Shown piece after piece: positions 37,169-47,157 of a DNA stretch of 64,000 nucleotides. This stretch comes from Bryobacter sp. Lineage in GTDB: Bacteria; Acidobacteriota; Terriglobia; Bryobacterales; Bryobacteraceae. The stretch is from the NCBI GenBank assembly GCA_022843605.1, contig JALHNI010000001.1, positions 62,001 through 126,000 of the forward strand, given 5' to 3'. Made by a program: the position numbers and the translations under genes. Each line of letters opens with the position of its first letter. The stretch's first letter is position 1. The notes below the pieces were generated by a model. It was not told where the DNA came from. It saw only the letters and a program-made list of their open reading frames with translations, and ran no database searches.

Positions 37169-37509
37169 TCGACGATAGCCCGACCGAATTGCGGGCCATG
37201 CAGGCTGCGCTGAAGGGCCGGGGTTACACCGTCGTGACCGCGGTGGATGGTGAACAGGCGCTCGAGAAAGCCATGCAGTTCAAGCCGCGCGTGATGTTAC
37301 TCGACATTGTGCTTCCCAAAAAGAATGGCTTCCAGGTTTGCCGGCAACTGAAGACCACCCCCCAGACGCAAGATATCAAGATTGTGCTGGTGAGTAGCAA
37401 GACCCAGGATAGCGACCGCTTCTGGGGGATGAAACAGGGCGCGGATGAATACATTACGAAGCCCTATGACGCAGCCGAGTTAGCGGCCAGCGTGGAACGG
37501 TTCTTGTAA
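37147..37509 (+). CDS. Single-domain response regulator (PilH/CheY-like)
   Basis: A 120-residue receiver with DDSPTE acidic pocket, phospho-acceptor in VMLLDIVLPKKNGFQV, and Lys in YITKPYDAAEL. Overlaps the preceding gene by 22 bases. It is expected to be phosphorylated by the CheA-type kinase at 40776, and by position resembles PilH, which drains phosphate from the kinase in Pil-Chp systems. Confidence 0.92.
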   Translation: METTVLVVDDSPTELRAMQAALKGRGYTVVTAVDGEQALEKAMQFKPRVMLLDIVLPKKNGFQVCRQLKTTPQTQDIKIVLVSSKTQDSDRFWGMKQGADEYITKPYDAAELAASVERFL

Positions 37510-37518
37510 GGAGCACCT

Positions 37519-38538
37519 ATGTCCACGGAATTCAATCCAATGGAAGGGCTGCTCGCGGATCTGCTGAGCACCTGGGACGAGGAGCCCTTCGAAGGCGCGG
37601 AAGGGCCCGAGTCCGCGGAGACCCGGCCCGAGGCGACCCAGGCCGAGCCGCAGGCCCAAGCCGAGGTGTCTCCCGAGTTGTTCACTTCGCCTTCGCCTCA
37701 GTCACTCGATGATTCCCCTGTGTCGCCCGACGAACCGCCGGTTGCGCAGCCGGTCACGCAGCCGGTTGCGGTGCCGTTCATCTCGGCATTACTCAAGCCA
37801 GTGATCCGTGAGCCGATCTTTCTGGATACAGCTCCGGCTGTTCCCGAACCGCCCGCGCCTGATGCCCAGCCGACTGCGGTAGCGCCGATTGTCGCAATCG
37901 CTGAACCAGCCTCTGAGCTAATCGACGCGCCGCCAATCGTGGAGGCTCCCGTCGCATTGGTTCGCACCTGGACGGCGGATCCTGGCGCGGCAGCAGCCTG
38001 TGCCGCCATTCTTGCCCGAATGGAACGGGAGTTTGCCGAGCGCGAACCAATCACCTTGCCGGCCCGCAAGACCCGTCTTGGAAGCGATGCGCCGCGTTTC
38101 GTGGTCTTCGTGGTGCGCGACATGATGTTCGCCGTGCCGATCGGGCGGGTGTTGGAGACTGACCGGATGACCCCGGTAACGCCGCTGCCAGGTGCGGCCA
38201 CAGGCGTGAAGGGATTAACCAACCTACGCGGAGAAGTGGTGCCCGTGATTGATCTGCGGGAAGTGCTCGGTTGGGCCCCGATTGAGAATCCGACCCTGCG
38301 CCGCATGTTGGTGATTCAGGATGGCAACCGTCAACCCTTGACGGCCCTGTTGGTGGATCAGGTGAAAGGTTTGGCGGCGATCCCCGTTACGGCCTGGAAG
38401 TCAGCGGAGATGGCCGGTGCCCATTCCGCCGAAGGGTATGTCGAAGCCGTCGCGGAGCGAGACCGTGAATGGGTGAGCCGGCTGAATCTCGACCGTGTTT
38501 TGAACGAAACGCATTTGCCGTCCCTCGCGGCGGCCTGA
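37519..38538 (+). CDS. CheW-domain coupling protein with long acidic linker
   Basis: A 339-residue protein. The first 175 residues are Pro/Glu/Ala-rich and likely disordered. A CheW domain covers about 190-335 with [21 protein letters not shown] and [20 protein letters not shown]. It couples receptor to kinase (PilI-like). The long N-terminal extension is unusual for CheW and may tether the array. Confidence 0.87.
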   Translation: MSTEFNPMEGLLADLLSTWDEEPFEGAEGPESAETRPEATQAEPQAQAEVSPELFTSPSPQSLDDSPVSPDEPPVAQPVTQPVAVPFISALLKPVIREPIFLDTAPAVPEPPAPDAQPTAVAPIVAIAEPASELIDAPPIVEAPVALVRTWTADPGAAAACAAILARMEREFAEREPITLPARKTRLGSDAPRFVVFVVRDMMFAVPIGRVLETDRMTPVTPLPGAATGVKGLTNLRGEVVPVIDLREVLGWAPIENPTLRRMLVIQDGNRQPLTALLVDQVKGLAAIPVTAWKSAEMAGAHSAEGYVEAVAERDREWVSRLNLDRVLNETHLPSLAAA

Positions 38539-38563
38539 AAGTGAACGTGAGGAAGAGGACAAG

Positions 38564-40765
38564 ATGTTCGCCAAATTGAAGAATCTCGGTATTTCGCACA
38601 AGTTAGTGGTGATCTTTTTTCTGATGGCGCTGCCCATCGGCGTATTGCTGTCGTTGTTCGTGTCGAACCTGGGCGGCCGCGTGATTGCCACGCGCAATGA
38701 GCAGAAGGGCCTCGAGTATATTCGCGAACTGCGCCACTTGGCCGACCACTTGTCACTTCACCAGGGTGCGGCGAACGCCGCCCTCCACGGCGCGGAAGGC
38801 TTCCGCGCGCAAGTGACGGCGATGCAGTCGCGGGTGGATAGCGACCTGACGGCGCTGGAGGCGCTCGACCAGAAGTCCGGCGAAGTCCTTAAGACGACCG
38901 AAGGTCTGGCGCGCATCAAGAATACCTGGCAGGAACTGCGGATGCAGGTACTAACTTGGGCCGCCGCTGAAGGTTTCGAACGCCAGTCCCGTTTGATTGC
39001 CGATACGAATGCCCTGGCGCGCCAAGCGGCTGACCAATCGACGATGACCACCGATGGTGAACTCGATGCCCACTACCTGGGCGATGCACTCGCTGTGCAG
39101 TTGGCTGTCGCGTCTGAGACTGTGGGACAACTGCGCGGTTATGGCGCCGGTCTGGCGGCACGCGGGAAGAGTTCGCCCGCCGAAATCGCTCAGATGGCCT
39201 ATCTCACCCGCCAGACCAATGTAGCTGCGGAGCGCGTGGCGGCCAGCTTGTCGAAGGCGATGGAAAACAACCCGCAGCTTGAGCCACGTCTAGCGAAGGC
39301 GCTCGCCGCGGCGGTCACCGCCACCCGGACGTTCACGCAGTATGCTGCCGAGGGTTCCGGTGGCGCACAGGACTTCTTTGACAAGGGTTCAGTTGCCGTG
39401 GATGCGTACAGCCGCTTGCAGGAACAGACGGCGGCGGAACTCGGCGGCATCCTTAACACCCGCCTGGATCGCCTGGATAATGATCGAATGGTGCAGGTTG
39501 GCCTCACACTAGGCCTGCTGGCCTTGGCCGGTCTCGCCGTTTACCGCATCTCGCGCGGTATCGCTCGCCAGGTGCGTTCGATCGACGGCTTGTTGGTGAA
39601 CATTGGCATGGGCGACTTTGCGGCTCGCGCCGAGGTCACCACGAACGACGAGTTGGGAGCCACCGCCAATGCCTTGAACGCGATGCTCGACAACACGGTG
39701 AACCTGCTGCAGTCGCAGGAAGAGCGCGACAACATGCAAAGCAGCATTCTGAAGTTGCTGGACGACGTGGCCGGCGTGGCGCAGGGCGACCTGACCAAGG
39801 AAGCTGAAGTGACCGCCGAAATGACCGGCGCCATCGCCGACTCGTTCAACTACATGATCGTGGAACTGCGCGGCATCATCGGTTCAGTTCAGGAGACCAC
39901 GTCCCGAGTGGCCAGTTCGACCCGCACCATCAAGGCGACGGCCGAACGCTTGGCCGAAGGTTCCGTACAACAGAGCCAGCGCGTTACCGAGGTTTCCGCG
40001 GCCATCGGCACGATGACCGATTCCATTCAGCAGGTCGCCCAAACGGCTAACACTGCCAGCAACGTGGCGACGCAAGCCCTTGCGGCGGCGCGCGGCGGCA
40101 ACGAATCCGTGCAGAAGACCGTGGAAGGCATGGACGCCATCCGGACCCACGTTCAGGAAACGGCCAAGCGCATCAAGCGCCTCGGCGAAAGCTCGCAGGA
40201 AATCGGCGAGATCGTGCAGTTGATTGAAGACGTTGCTGACCGCACCAGCATCCTCGCCCTGAATGCGTCGATTCAAGCGGCCATGGCCGGAGAAGCGGGT
40301 AAGGGCTTCGCCGTTGTCGCCGAAGAAGTGGAACGGCTGGCGGAACGCGCCACGGGCTCGGCCAAGAAGATCTCGACGCTCATCAAGTCGATTCAGACGG
40401 ACACGAAAGAGGCCATCTCGGCCATGGAGGAGACGACCCGCGAAGTGGTGGGTGGCTCCAGCCTGGCCAGCGCGGCCGGTTCGCGGCTGGTGGAAATCGA
40501 ATCGGTTTCGCAGCGCCTGGCCGTGCTGATCGAGTCGATCTCGGCCGCCTCCAAGCAGCAGGCCCTGGGTTCGGAAGCGGTCTCCCGCAACGTGGCCGTT
40601 ATCTCGGGCGTGGCTGTCGAAACGGCGAACGGCGCCCGGTCGGCTTCGGAGAGCATTCAGTCGCTCGCCGAACAGGCCGAACTGCTGCGCGCTTCGCTCC
40701 GCCACTTCAAGTTGCCCGAGGATGGCCGCCGCCCGTCGGGCGATCGCGATATGGTTGCCGCCTAG
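38564..40765 (+). CDS. PilJ-like methyl-accepting chemoreceptor
   Basis: A 733-residue receptor behind a strong ribosome site (GAGGAAGAGG). Transmembrane helix near residues 13-32, a periplasmic helical domain, a second helix near 311-331, HAMP, and a cytoplasmic signalling domain. The hairpin tip reads [19 protein letters not shown] then [16 protein letters not shown], which matches PilJ rather than typical MCP tips (NAAIEAARAGE). Adaptation enzymes CheR and CheB are absent here. Confidence 0.92.
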   Translation: MFAKLKNLGISHKLVVIFFLMALPIGVLLSLFVSNLGGRVIATRNEQKGLEYIRELRHLADHLSLHQGAANAALHGAEGFRAQVTAMQSRVDSDLTALEALDQKSGEVLKTTEGLARIKNTWQELRMQVLTWAAAEGFERQSRLIADTNALARQAADQSTMTTDGELDAHYLGDALAVQLAVASETVGQLRGYGAGLAARGKSSPAEIAQMAYLTRQTNVAAERVAASLSKAMENNPQLEPRLAKALAAAVTATRTFTQYAAEGSGGAQDFFDKGSVAVDAYSRLQEQTAAELGGILNTRLDRLDNDRMVQVGLTLGLLALAGLAVYRISRGIARQVRSIDGLLVNIGMGDFAARAEVTTNDELGATANALNAMLDNTVNLLQSQEERDNMQSSILKLLDDVAGVAQGDLTKEAEVTAEMTGAIADSFNYMIVELRGIIGSVQETTSRVASSTRTIKATAERLAEGSVQQSQRVTEVSAAIGTMTDSIQQVAQTANTASNVATQALAAARGGNESVQKTVEGMDAIRTHVQETAKRIKRLGESSQEIGEIVQLIEDVADRTSILALNASIQAAMAGEAGKGFAVVAEEVERLAERATGSAKKISTLIKSIQTDTKEAISAMEETTREVVGGSSLASAAGSRLVEIESVSQRLAVLIESISAASKQQALGSEAVSRNVAVISGVAVETANGARSASESIQSLAEQAELLRASLRHFKLPEDGRRPSGDRDMVAA

Positions 40766-40775
40766 GAAGCCGGAA

Positions 40776-43418
40776 ATGCCCACCATGCATGACCGCGAGG
40801 TGGTGGACGGCTTCACCGTAGAGGTGGCCGGATACTTTCCCCAAATCGAGAGCGCGCTGGCCAACCTGTCGCGGTGGCCAGCCGATGCGACGGCGTTGGA
40901 GCAATCGCACCGCTTGTTTCACTCCATCCGCGGCGCCAGCCGCGTCGTGGGTTGCGTGGAGTTGGCCGAACTCGCCACGGAGAGCGAGAAGTTACTCGAG
41001 GCCGTAGCCAATGGCGAGCGTGCCTTCGATGAGCAGATCGCTGAGCACTGCCATATCTCCCTGGAGGCAATGCGGCTCGCGCTGGCTCGTTTCGATCAAC
41101 CGCGCAGCCGTCCGGCAAGACCGGAGCCGGAGATCGATCCGGAACTCGTGGAAGGCTTTCTGCTGGAAGCGGAAGAGCATTTCGCGCGCATTGAGCAGCA
41201 CCTGCGCGGCCTCGATCGTGCGGCGGACCGGACGGTTGCGCTGGGTGAGATCCGTCGCTCGGTGCATACGTTGAAGGGTTCAGCCGGCATGGTGGGCTTC
41301 CCGGAGATCAGCCAGTTGGCTCATCGCATGGAGGACTTGCTGGATTCTCTGGTGGAGCGTGGTCAGGAGTACTCGCCTGACGTTCACGACCTACTCATTA
41401 CGACTTACGACGTGTTGGTCGACCTGGCTGGCCTCGGCACAGGCGCAGTCGAAAACCGTGCAGAGGCGCTTGAGATCCTCTACTCGGCCTACGAAGAGCT
41501 TTTGCCCGCACGCGATGAGGAACACGAGATCTCGCCCGACGTAGCCCTGCGTGCAATGACGCCGCATGCGAGCGAGTCGCCGGTTCCAGATCAGGTTGAC
41601 CCCAATAAATACGTCCGCGTTCCGCTCGACCGCCTGCGCGAACTGGTGCGCCTGGTGGGCGAGTTGCTCGTCAACCGCTCCACCTTTGAACGAAGCTACG
41701 CGCGCTTTCAGCACGAAACTTCGGAAGTGAATCTCGTCTTGAAGCGGCTACGCCGTCTCTCGCAGCGCCTCGATACCGATTACGCGACGCCTGCCCTCCT
41801 GCGGCCGTCCATCTTACGCAATACCGAGGATCCCAGGGCCGAGTTCGACCCCTTGGAGATGGATCGGTACACCGAGTTCCATTTACTCGCTCGCGACTTG
41901 AATGAGACGGCTAGTGACATCGGCGCCGCCGGCCATCAGCTCGGTGGACTGCTGGGTGACTTCGACGGCTACTTGACTCGCCTTGGCCGCCTGACGACCG
42001 AGTTACAGGACAAATTACTCGCGCTCAGCATGGTGCCTTTCCAAACCCAGGCCTCCCGCCTGCATCGCACCGTGCGCATCACGGGCGGTAAGGAGGGCAA
42101 GCCCGCCGAACTGACGATTGAAGGTGCCGAGGTCGAGTTCGACAAACAGGTGCTGGAACAGATCTGCGGACCTCTGGAGCATCTGTTGCGCAACGCAGTC
42201 AGCCACGGCATTGAAGACTCTGACCGGCGAGTTGCGCTGGGTAAGCCCGAAACCGGCAATGTGTTGCTGCGCATTGCCCGTGAAGGCACCGAAATCGTCC
42301 TGCGGCTTTCCGATGATGGGGCCGGCATCGACGTTGCCCGCGTTCGCGAAGCCGCCGTGAGGCACGGCTTCATGACTGCCGAACAAGCGGCGCAAGCCAG
42401 CCAAACCGTGCTCTATGCGATGCTCTTTGAGCCTGGCTTCACCACCGCGAAAGAGGTTACCGATGTCTCCGGCCGTGGAATCGGCCTGGACGTTTTGCGT
42501 TCCACGATCGAGAGCCTGAGTGGTTCCATGTCGGTGGATTCCACGGTAGGGCAGGGAACCAACTTCACCATTCGGCTACCGCTCTCCATGGCCATCACCA
42601 AGGTGCTGCTGGTGGAAGCGCAAGGTGCGGTGTTCGGCGTGCCCCTGGCGCCTGTGCAGCGTATCACTCGAGTCGAAACTGACGACCTGAAGCGCTTGGG
42701 CGATACTTGGACGCTCAAGGACGGCAAGGATCCGTTGCGGCTGCTGGAACTTGGCAGCGAATTGGGGCTGTGTCCGGCGCCGAAGGAAGAGGAACTGCAT
42801 CACCGTCCCGTGCTCGTCCTCCGGCGAGGCGAACAGCGTTACGCACTGATGGTGGATCGCATTGTGGAAGCGCGCGACGTGGTGCTGAAACCGCTGGGTA
42901 AACTTACCCGCAAGATCCCCGGCATCGCCGCATCGACGCTGTTGGGCGACGGCAGCGTCGTGCTGATTCTGGAACCGGCCGAGCTTGGCGCCGCCGCGAT
43001 GGGCGCCACCACGCAGAGACGCCTGACTCCGGCACCGCGCAAGTCGATCGAAGTACTAATCGTTGACGATTCGCTGAGTGTTCGCCGCGTAATGGCCAAT
43101 CTTTTCCGCGGAGAGGGTTGGCAGCCGCGCGAAGCCAAGGACGGGGTGGAAGCGCTCGAATGGTTGGGGCGGTCCACCGAGTTACCGGACGTCATCCTCA
43201 TGGACGTCGAGATGCCACGGATGGACGGCTTTGAACTGCTCGCCAGTTTGCGGGCGCACGAAACCTACAAGAATCTGCCCGTGATTATGGTGACTTCGCG
43301 TTCGGGCGACAAGCACCGGCAGAAGGCGCTCGGCCTGGGGGTGAACGACTACCTGGTGAAGCCGTTCGTTGAGGACGCGCTACTCGACTTAGTGCGGCAT
43401 TGGGCGAGACGCTCGTAA
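40776..43418 (+). CDS. ChpA-like hybrid chemotaxis histidine kinase (Hpt2-CheA-REC)
   Basis: An 880-residue kinase from ATG 40776. Domains: first Hpt with probable His49, second Hpt with His164 (VHTLKGSAG), dimerisation region, HATPase with HLLRNAVSHGIED and DVSGRGIGLDVL, CheW-like domain, and C-terminal receiver with phospho-acceptor Asp810 in LMDVEMPRMDG. Two Hpt plus an attached receiver is the layout of reduced ChpA/PilL proteins. It phosphorylates the regulators at 36137 and 37147. Confidence 0.92.
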   Translation: MPTMHDREVVDGFTVEVAGYFPQIESALANLSRWPADATALEQSHRLFHSIRGASRVVGCVELAELATESEKLLEAVANGERAFDEQIAEHCHISLEAMRLALARFDQPRSRPARPEPEIDPELVEGFLLEAEEHFARIEQHLRGLDRAADRTVALGEIRRSVHTLKGSAGMVGFPEISQLAHRMEDLLDSLVERGQEYSPDVHDLLITTYDVLVDLAGLGTGAVENRAEALEILYSAYEELLPARDEEHEISPDVALRAMTPHASESPVPDQVDPNKYVRVPLDRLRELVRLVGELLVNRSTFERSYARFQHETSEVNLVLKRLRRLSQRLDTDYATPALLRPSILRNTEDPRAEFDPLEMDRYTEFHLLARDLNETASDIGAAGHQLGGLLGDFDGYLTRLGRLTTELQDKLLALSMVPFQTQASRLHRTVRITGGKEGKPAELTIEGAEVEFDKQVLEQICGPLEHLLRNAVSHGIEDSDRRVALGKPETGNVLLRIAREGTEIVLRLSDDGAGIDVARVREAAVRHGFMTAEQAAQASQTVLYAMLFEPGFTTAKEVTDVSGRGIGLDVLRSTIESLSGSMSVDSTVGQGTNFTIRLPLSMAITKVLLVEAQGAVFGVPLAPVQRITRVETDDLKRLGDTWTLKDGKDPLRLLELGSELGLCPAPKEEELHHRPVLVLRRGEQRYALMVDRIVEARDVVLKPLGKLTRKIPGIAASTLLGDGSVVLILEPAELGAAAMGATTQRRLTPAPRKSIEVLIVDDSLSVRRVMANLFRGEGWQPREAKDGVEALEWLGRSTELPDVILMDVEMPRMDGFELLASLRAHETYKNLPVIMVTSRSGDKHRQKALGLGVNDYLVKPFVEDALLDLVRHWARRS

Positions 43419-43431
43419 AAGGGAGCACGGC

Positions 43432-44175
43432 ATGAGCCAGCAATTCTTCTTAGTGGAGCGCGGTGGCATGGTGTACGCCCTACCGTCTGAACTTGTTACC
43501 GGCGTTGAGCGATTCACCAGTTCTTTGGTGCGGTTGGATCTGGCGCTGGGCACGTCGCTGGAAGTGGAACGCATCTCGATGCCAATCGAGGCGCCGGCGG
43601 AAGCCGCTCGCCGGCTGTCGCCGGGGGCCGAAAGGGCGCTCCCCGGTTCGCTGGGCGTGTTGCGCCTGCCCCAAGGTTTGGTGCTCGCCGTGGAACCGGC
43701 GTTCTTCACGCCGCCGCCGGCCGCGCGCCGGGCTCCGCGGCTGGATGCGCTGGCGGAGGTTCGCGGCGGCGCTACCGGGGCCAAGGGCGATGCGATGCTC
43801 TTCCGCTTGGCCGGCACTCCTGCGCGACTTCTGTTGCCCGCGGGCCAGGTGCTGGAGGTGATTCCCCATCCCGAGGCGATGCGGCTCGAAGTGAACCGCG
43901 GCGGCTTGGCCGCGCTGATTGAATGGCAAGGCCGTGTGATTCCGGTTTATGGCTTTGCCGACGGCCCGCCAGAGCGGGTGGCAATCCTGCGTGGTACTTC
44001 TTCGCCAGAGGTTTGCGCCGTAATGGTGGGTGATCGTGTGGAGCGTACGCGCTGGCCGCTACCGAATGTCCATGGCGCCGTAGCCGACTTCGCCCCGCCG
44101 TTGCCCGTGCGCGGCACCTTCGGCTACGAGGGTGAGCCGCTGCTGATTCCCGACGTCGACGTGTTGGCGGCCTAA
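43432..44175 (+). CDS. Divergent CheW-like protein
   Basis: A 247-residue protein with a CheW-like pattern near residues 125-245 (FRLAGTPARLLLPAGQVLEVIPHPEAM, LIEWQGRVIPVYGFADG). The first 120 residues look like a second, degenerate CheW domain. It is the last gene of the operon. It may act as a scaffold rather than a coupler. Confidence 0.75.
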   Translation: MSQQFFLVERGGMVYALPSELVTGVERFTSSLVRLDLALGTSLEVERISMPIEAPAEAARRLSPGAERALPGSLGVLRLPQGLVLAVEPAFFTPPPAARRAPRLDALAEVRGGATGAKGDAMLFRLAGTPARLLLPAGQVLEVIPHPEAMRLEVNRGGLAALIEWQGRVIPVYGFADGPPERVAILRGTSSPEVCAVMVGDRVERTRWPLPNVHGAVADFAPPLPVRGTFGYEGEPLLIPDVDVLAA

Positions 44176-44195
44176 CCTGTAGATAGAATCAAAGC

Positions 44196-45551
44196 ATGAT
44201 GCTGTCCCGCCGTCGCGCTCTCTCCCGAATGGCGAGCGGCTTTGGCTCAGTTGGTTTGGCCAGTGTGCTTGCCGCGGAGAACGCTCCGCACTTTGCTCCG
44301 AAGGCGAAGCGGGTGATCTACCTGGTGCTGAACGGTGGCTTGTCGCAGATCGACAGCTTCGACCCCAAGCCGATGGTGGACAAGTACGACGGGCAAGCCA
44401 TGCCCGGTGTGTTGCCGAAAACGGAGAGCAGTCTGGGGCACCTGATGCGGTCGCCCTTCGCCTTCAAGCCCTATGGCCAAAGCGGCATCCCGGTCAGCGA
44501 GATCTTCCCGCGCATCGCCTCCCGAATTGACGACTTCTGCGTCATCCGTTCCATGCACACCGAAGTGCCCAACCACGAGCCTTCGCTGTTCATGATCAAC
44601 TCGGGCGCTATCCAGCCGGGGCGCCCGTCGATGGGTGCCTGGATCAACTACGGGCTGGGGACGATCAATCGTAGCCTGCCCGGCTTCGTCGTCCTCTGCC
44701 CAGGCATCCCCGTGGTGGGTCCGCCGCTTTGGGAGAGCGCCTTCCTCCCGGCCGTCTATCAGGGCACGCACATTCGCATGGAAGAGACTGATCCGCGCAA
44801 GTTGATCCGCTTCATTGAAAACAAGGACGCCGACCTCGGCCAGCAACGCCGTCAGCTTGACCTGCTGGCGCGGCTCAATCAGCGGCATCTGGCCGAACGC
44901 GTGGCCGATCCTCAACTGGAGGCCTCCATCGAAGCCATGGAGACCGCCTACCGAATGCAGACCGAGGCTCCCGAGGTATTTGACATCTCGCGCGAACCCG
45001 CGTCAATCCGCGACCGCTACGGCGACTCGGCTTTCGGACGCAGTTGCCTCACCGCTCTGCGGCTTGCCGAGCGCGGCGTGCGCATGGTGCAGGTCTACTT
45101 CGGCAATTCGCAACCGTGGGATAACCACGAGGATATCCACGTTCACCGGCGTCTGGCTCGCCAAGCCGATCCGGCGATCGCTTCGCTCGTCGAAGACCTG
45201 AAGCTGCGCGGGCTCTTCAAGGACACGCTGCTTGTCGTCGGCACCGAGTTCGGCCGCACGCCGGCTGTACAGAACAGCTCCACCATCAAGCTCCACGCCG
45301 GTCGCGATCACAATTCGCTGGGCTTCAGCATCCTGCTGGCCGGCGGCGGCATCAAGGGCGGGATGATTCACGGTGCCACGGACGACTTCGGCTTCAAGGC
45401 CATCGACAAGCTCGTCCATCCTCACGATCTGAACGCAACGCTCCTGCACCTGCTGGGTCTCGATCACACCAAATTGACCTACTTCTACAGCGGCCGCTAC
45501 TTCCGCCTCACCGACGTCCACGGCACGGTGATTCGCGAAATTCTCAGCTAA
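44196..45551 (+). CDS. DUF1501 family secreted protein, unpaired
   Basis: A 451-residue DUF1501 protein with N-terminal signal-like MLSRRRALSRMASGFGSVGLAS. Motifs LVLNGGLSQIDSFDPKP, GTEFGRTPAVQ and LLAGGGIKGG are intact. Unlike the copies at 256 and 4157 it has no cytochrome-PSD1 partner alongside and follows the chemosensory operon by 20 bases. It may have been copied or separated from its partner. Confidence 0.9.
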   Translation: MMLSRRRALSRMASGFGSVGLASVLAAENAPHFAPKAKRVIYLVLNGGLSQIDSFDPKPMVDKYDGQAMPGVLPKTESSLGHLMRSPFAFKPYGQSGIPVSEIFPRIASRIDDFCVIRSMHTEVPNHEPSLFMINSGAIQPGRPSMGAWINYGLGTINRSLPGFVVLCPGIPVVGPPLWESAFLPAVYQGTHIRMEETDPRKLIRFIENKDADLGQQRRQLDLLARLNQRHLAERVADPQLEASIEAMETAYRMQTEAPEVFDISREPASIRDRYGDSAFGRSCLTALRLAERGVRMVQVYFGNSQPWDNHEDIHVHRRLARQADPAIASLVEDLKLRGLFKDTLLVVGTEFGRTPAVQNSSTIKLHAGRDHNSLGFSILLAGGGIKGGMIHGATDDFGFKAIDKLVHPHDLNATLLHLLGLDHTKLTYFYSGRYFRLTDVHGTVIREILS

Positions 45552-45570
45552 CGCTGCGCCCGAATCTGCC

Positions 45571-45604
45571 GTTGATTGGCCATTAAATTGCTAAGTTAAT
45601 TTAA
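45571..45604 (+). promoter_or_regulatory. AT-rich promoter and dyad upstream of the HPF-like gene
   Basis: In this GC-rich context 45581-45605 is strikingly AT-rich. TTGATT (45572-45577) and GTTAAT (45595-45600) with 17 bases between form a fair promoter. A perfect 7-bp dyad TTAAATT/AATTTAA (45583-45589 and 45598-45604) overlaps the -10 and touches the ATG at 45604, as an operator would. Confidence 0.5.
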
Positions 45605-45921
45605 TGAATATCCAGATCAATAGTAACCGGAGTGTCTCCGTCGATAGCGGGCGCTCAACGCGCGTTGAGGCCTCTGTGTCCCAGTTATTGCAACGATTTG
45701 AGGGCCAGATCACCCGGGTTGAAGTGCATTTGAGCGACTTTAACGGGGAGCGTTTCGGTACAGATGATCAGCGCTGCGTGCTGGAAGCGCGACCTGCGGG
45801 GCGCGATCCGGTGGTGGTGACAAATCATGCGGCGACTCCGGAAGAAGCTGCGCATGGAGCCGCGCAAAAAATGCAGAGGCTGCTCACGAGTTTGTTCGCC
45901 AAGTCGGGGGAACGAGCATGA
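45604..45921 (+). CDS. Short HPF/RaiA-like ribosome-associated protein
   Basis: A 105-residue single-domain S30AE-like protein: MNIQINSNRSVSVDSGRST, then RVEVHLSDFNGERFGTDDQRCVLEARPAG, then an alanine-rich helix AAHGAAQKMQRLL. It lacks the long form's C-terminal domain. It overlaps the baeRF gene by four bases (ATGA). It could block or protect ribosomes under stress. Confidence 0.82.
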   Translation: MNIQINSNRSVSVDSGRSTRVEASVSQLLQRFEGQITRVEVHLSDFNGERFGTDDQRCVLEARPAGRDPVVVTNHAATPEEAAHGAAQKMQRLLTSLFAKSGERA

Positions 45922-47072
45922 ATCCCACCGCTCTAAACCACGACGAGTTGACTGCGCTGCTTGCTGAGCAGGAACCGCCCTGCCTCTCGCTCTATCAGCC
46001 CACCTCACGGCGGCATCCTGAGAATCAACAGGACCCGATCCGCTACGGCAATTTGCTCAAGTCGCTCGAAGAGTCGCTTCTCAAGGGATACTCTGCCCAG
46101 GACACTGCAACGGCCTTGATCCCGTTTAGGGAACTGGCCACGGACCGTGATTTTTGGAGCCACACCACCGATGGGATTGCGGTGCTGGGGGCTCCCGGCC
46201 TGTTCCGTGTCTTTCAGTTTCACCGGCCAGTGGACGAGCTCACGGTGGTGGCCAATAGCTTTCACATTAAGCCCTTGTTGCGAATCATTCAGTCAGCGGG
46301 TCGCTACCAGGTGCTGAGCCTGAATCGGCGGGAAATTCGACTGTTTGAAGGCGATCGGGACCATCTTGAGGAGATCAAACTTGCGGAGGACGTTCCTGCG
46401 ACGATCACCCAAGCTCTGGGAGACGAGTTCACTGAGCCTCACCAGACCGTCACCTCCCACGGCGGAACTGGCATGGGATCGGCCATGCGCCACGGTCATG
46501 GGGGGAAGCAGGACGAACTCGACATTGACGAACCCCGCTTCTTTCGCGCCGTAGATCGCGCAATTCTGGCGCATCACTCGCGACCCACGGGTTTGCCTTT
46601 GATTCTCGCCGCGCTTGGGGAGTACCATACCCCTTTCCGCCAAGTAAGCCACAACTCCTTGTTGCTGCCGAAGGGCATTGAAACGGATCCCACTTCGCTC
46701 AAGCTCGATGATTTGCGGGCAAGGGCTTGGGCCATTGTCGAGCCCGAGTACCGCGAGCGTCTCGCACAAATGGCGGGCGATTTCGGCGCGGCCAAGGCGA
46801 AGGGGCTGGGCACTGACGATCTAGCCAGTGCCGTCACGGCGGCGACCCAGTCCCGCGTGGCATCGTTGCTGGTTGAAGCTGAACGCCAAATTCCCGGCCT
46901 GCTCGACCCGGACACCGGGCGCGTGAAGCTACACAGCCTCGACGATCCCCAGGTTGATGACCTGCTGGATGACTTAGCGGAACTCGTTCTTCGCAGGGGC
47001 GGTAAAGTGGTTACCGTTCCGGCTGCCGACATGCCCACCGATACGGGGCTCGCCGCTACGTTCCGTTTCTGA
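45918..47072 (+). CDS. baeRF3-type protein (bacterial archaeo-eukaryotic release factor fold)
   Basis: A 384-residue soluble protein. The family is recognised from the strand pattern RYQVLSLNRREIRLFEGD near residue 133, the AILAHHSRPTGLPLILAALGEYH domain, and C-terminal VVTVPAADMPTDTGLAATFRF that resembles the L7Ae-like end of these proteins. A Gly/His-rich loop (SHGGTGMGSAMRHGHGGKQ) lies near residues 178-196. Proposed roles are ribosome rescue or RNA hydrolysis; none is proven. It is coupled to the HPF-like gene. Confidence 0.8.
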   Translation: MNPTALNHDELTALLAEQEPPCLSLYQPTSRRHPENQQDPIRYGNLLKSLEESLLKGYSAQDTATALIPFRELATDRDFWSHTTDGIAVLGAPGLFRVFQFHRPVDELTVVANSFHIKPLLRIIQSAGRYQVLSLNRREIRLFEGDRDHLEEIKLAEDVPATITQALGDEFTEPHQTVTSHGGTGMGSAMRHGHGGKQDELDIDEPRFFRAVDRAILAHHSRPTGLPLILAALGEYHTPFRQVSHNSLLLPKGIETDPTSLKLDDLRARAWAIVEPEYRERLAQMAGDFGAAKAKGLGTDDLASAVTAATQSRVASLLVEAERQIPGLLDPDTGRVKLHSLDDPQVDDLLDDLAELVLRRGGKVVTVPAADMPTDTGLAATFRF

Positions 47073-47157
47073 TTGTTGCCTTGTTGACGCCCGGCGGTCA
47101 CTAGGGAGCAGGTCTGCGTCTGTTCGTGGTTCCTGCCGCGGATATACTGCATTTCAG

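Noticed and set aside
46390-46510. The HGGKQ loop of the baeRF protein as a GGQ release motif
   Set aside because: Not a GGQ tripeptide, and the loop position could not be aligned with a true release factor by eye.
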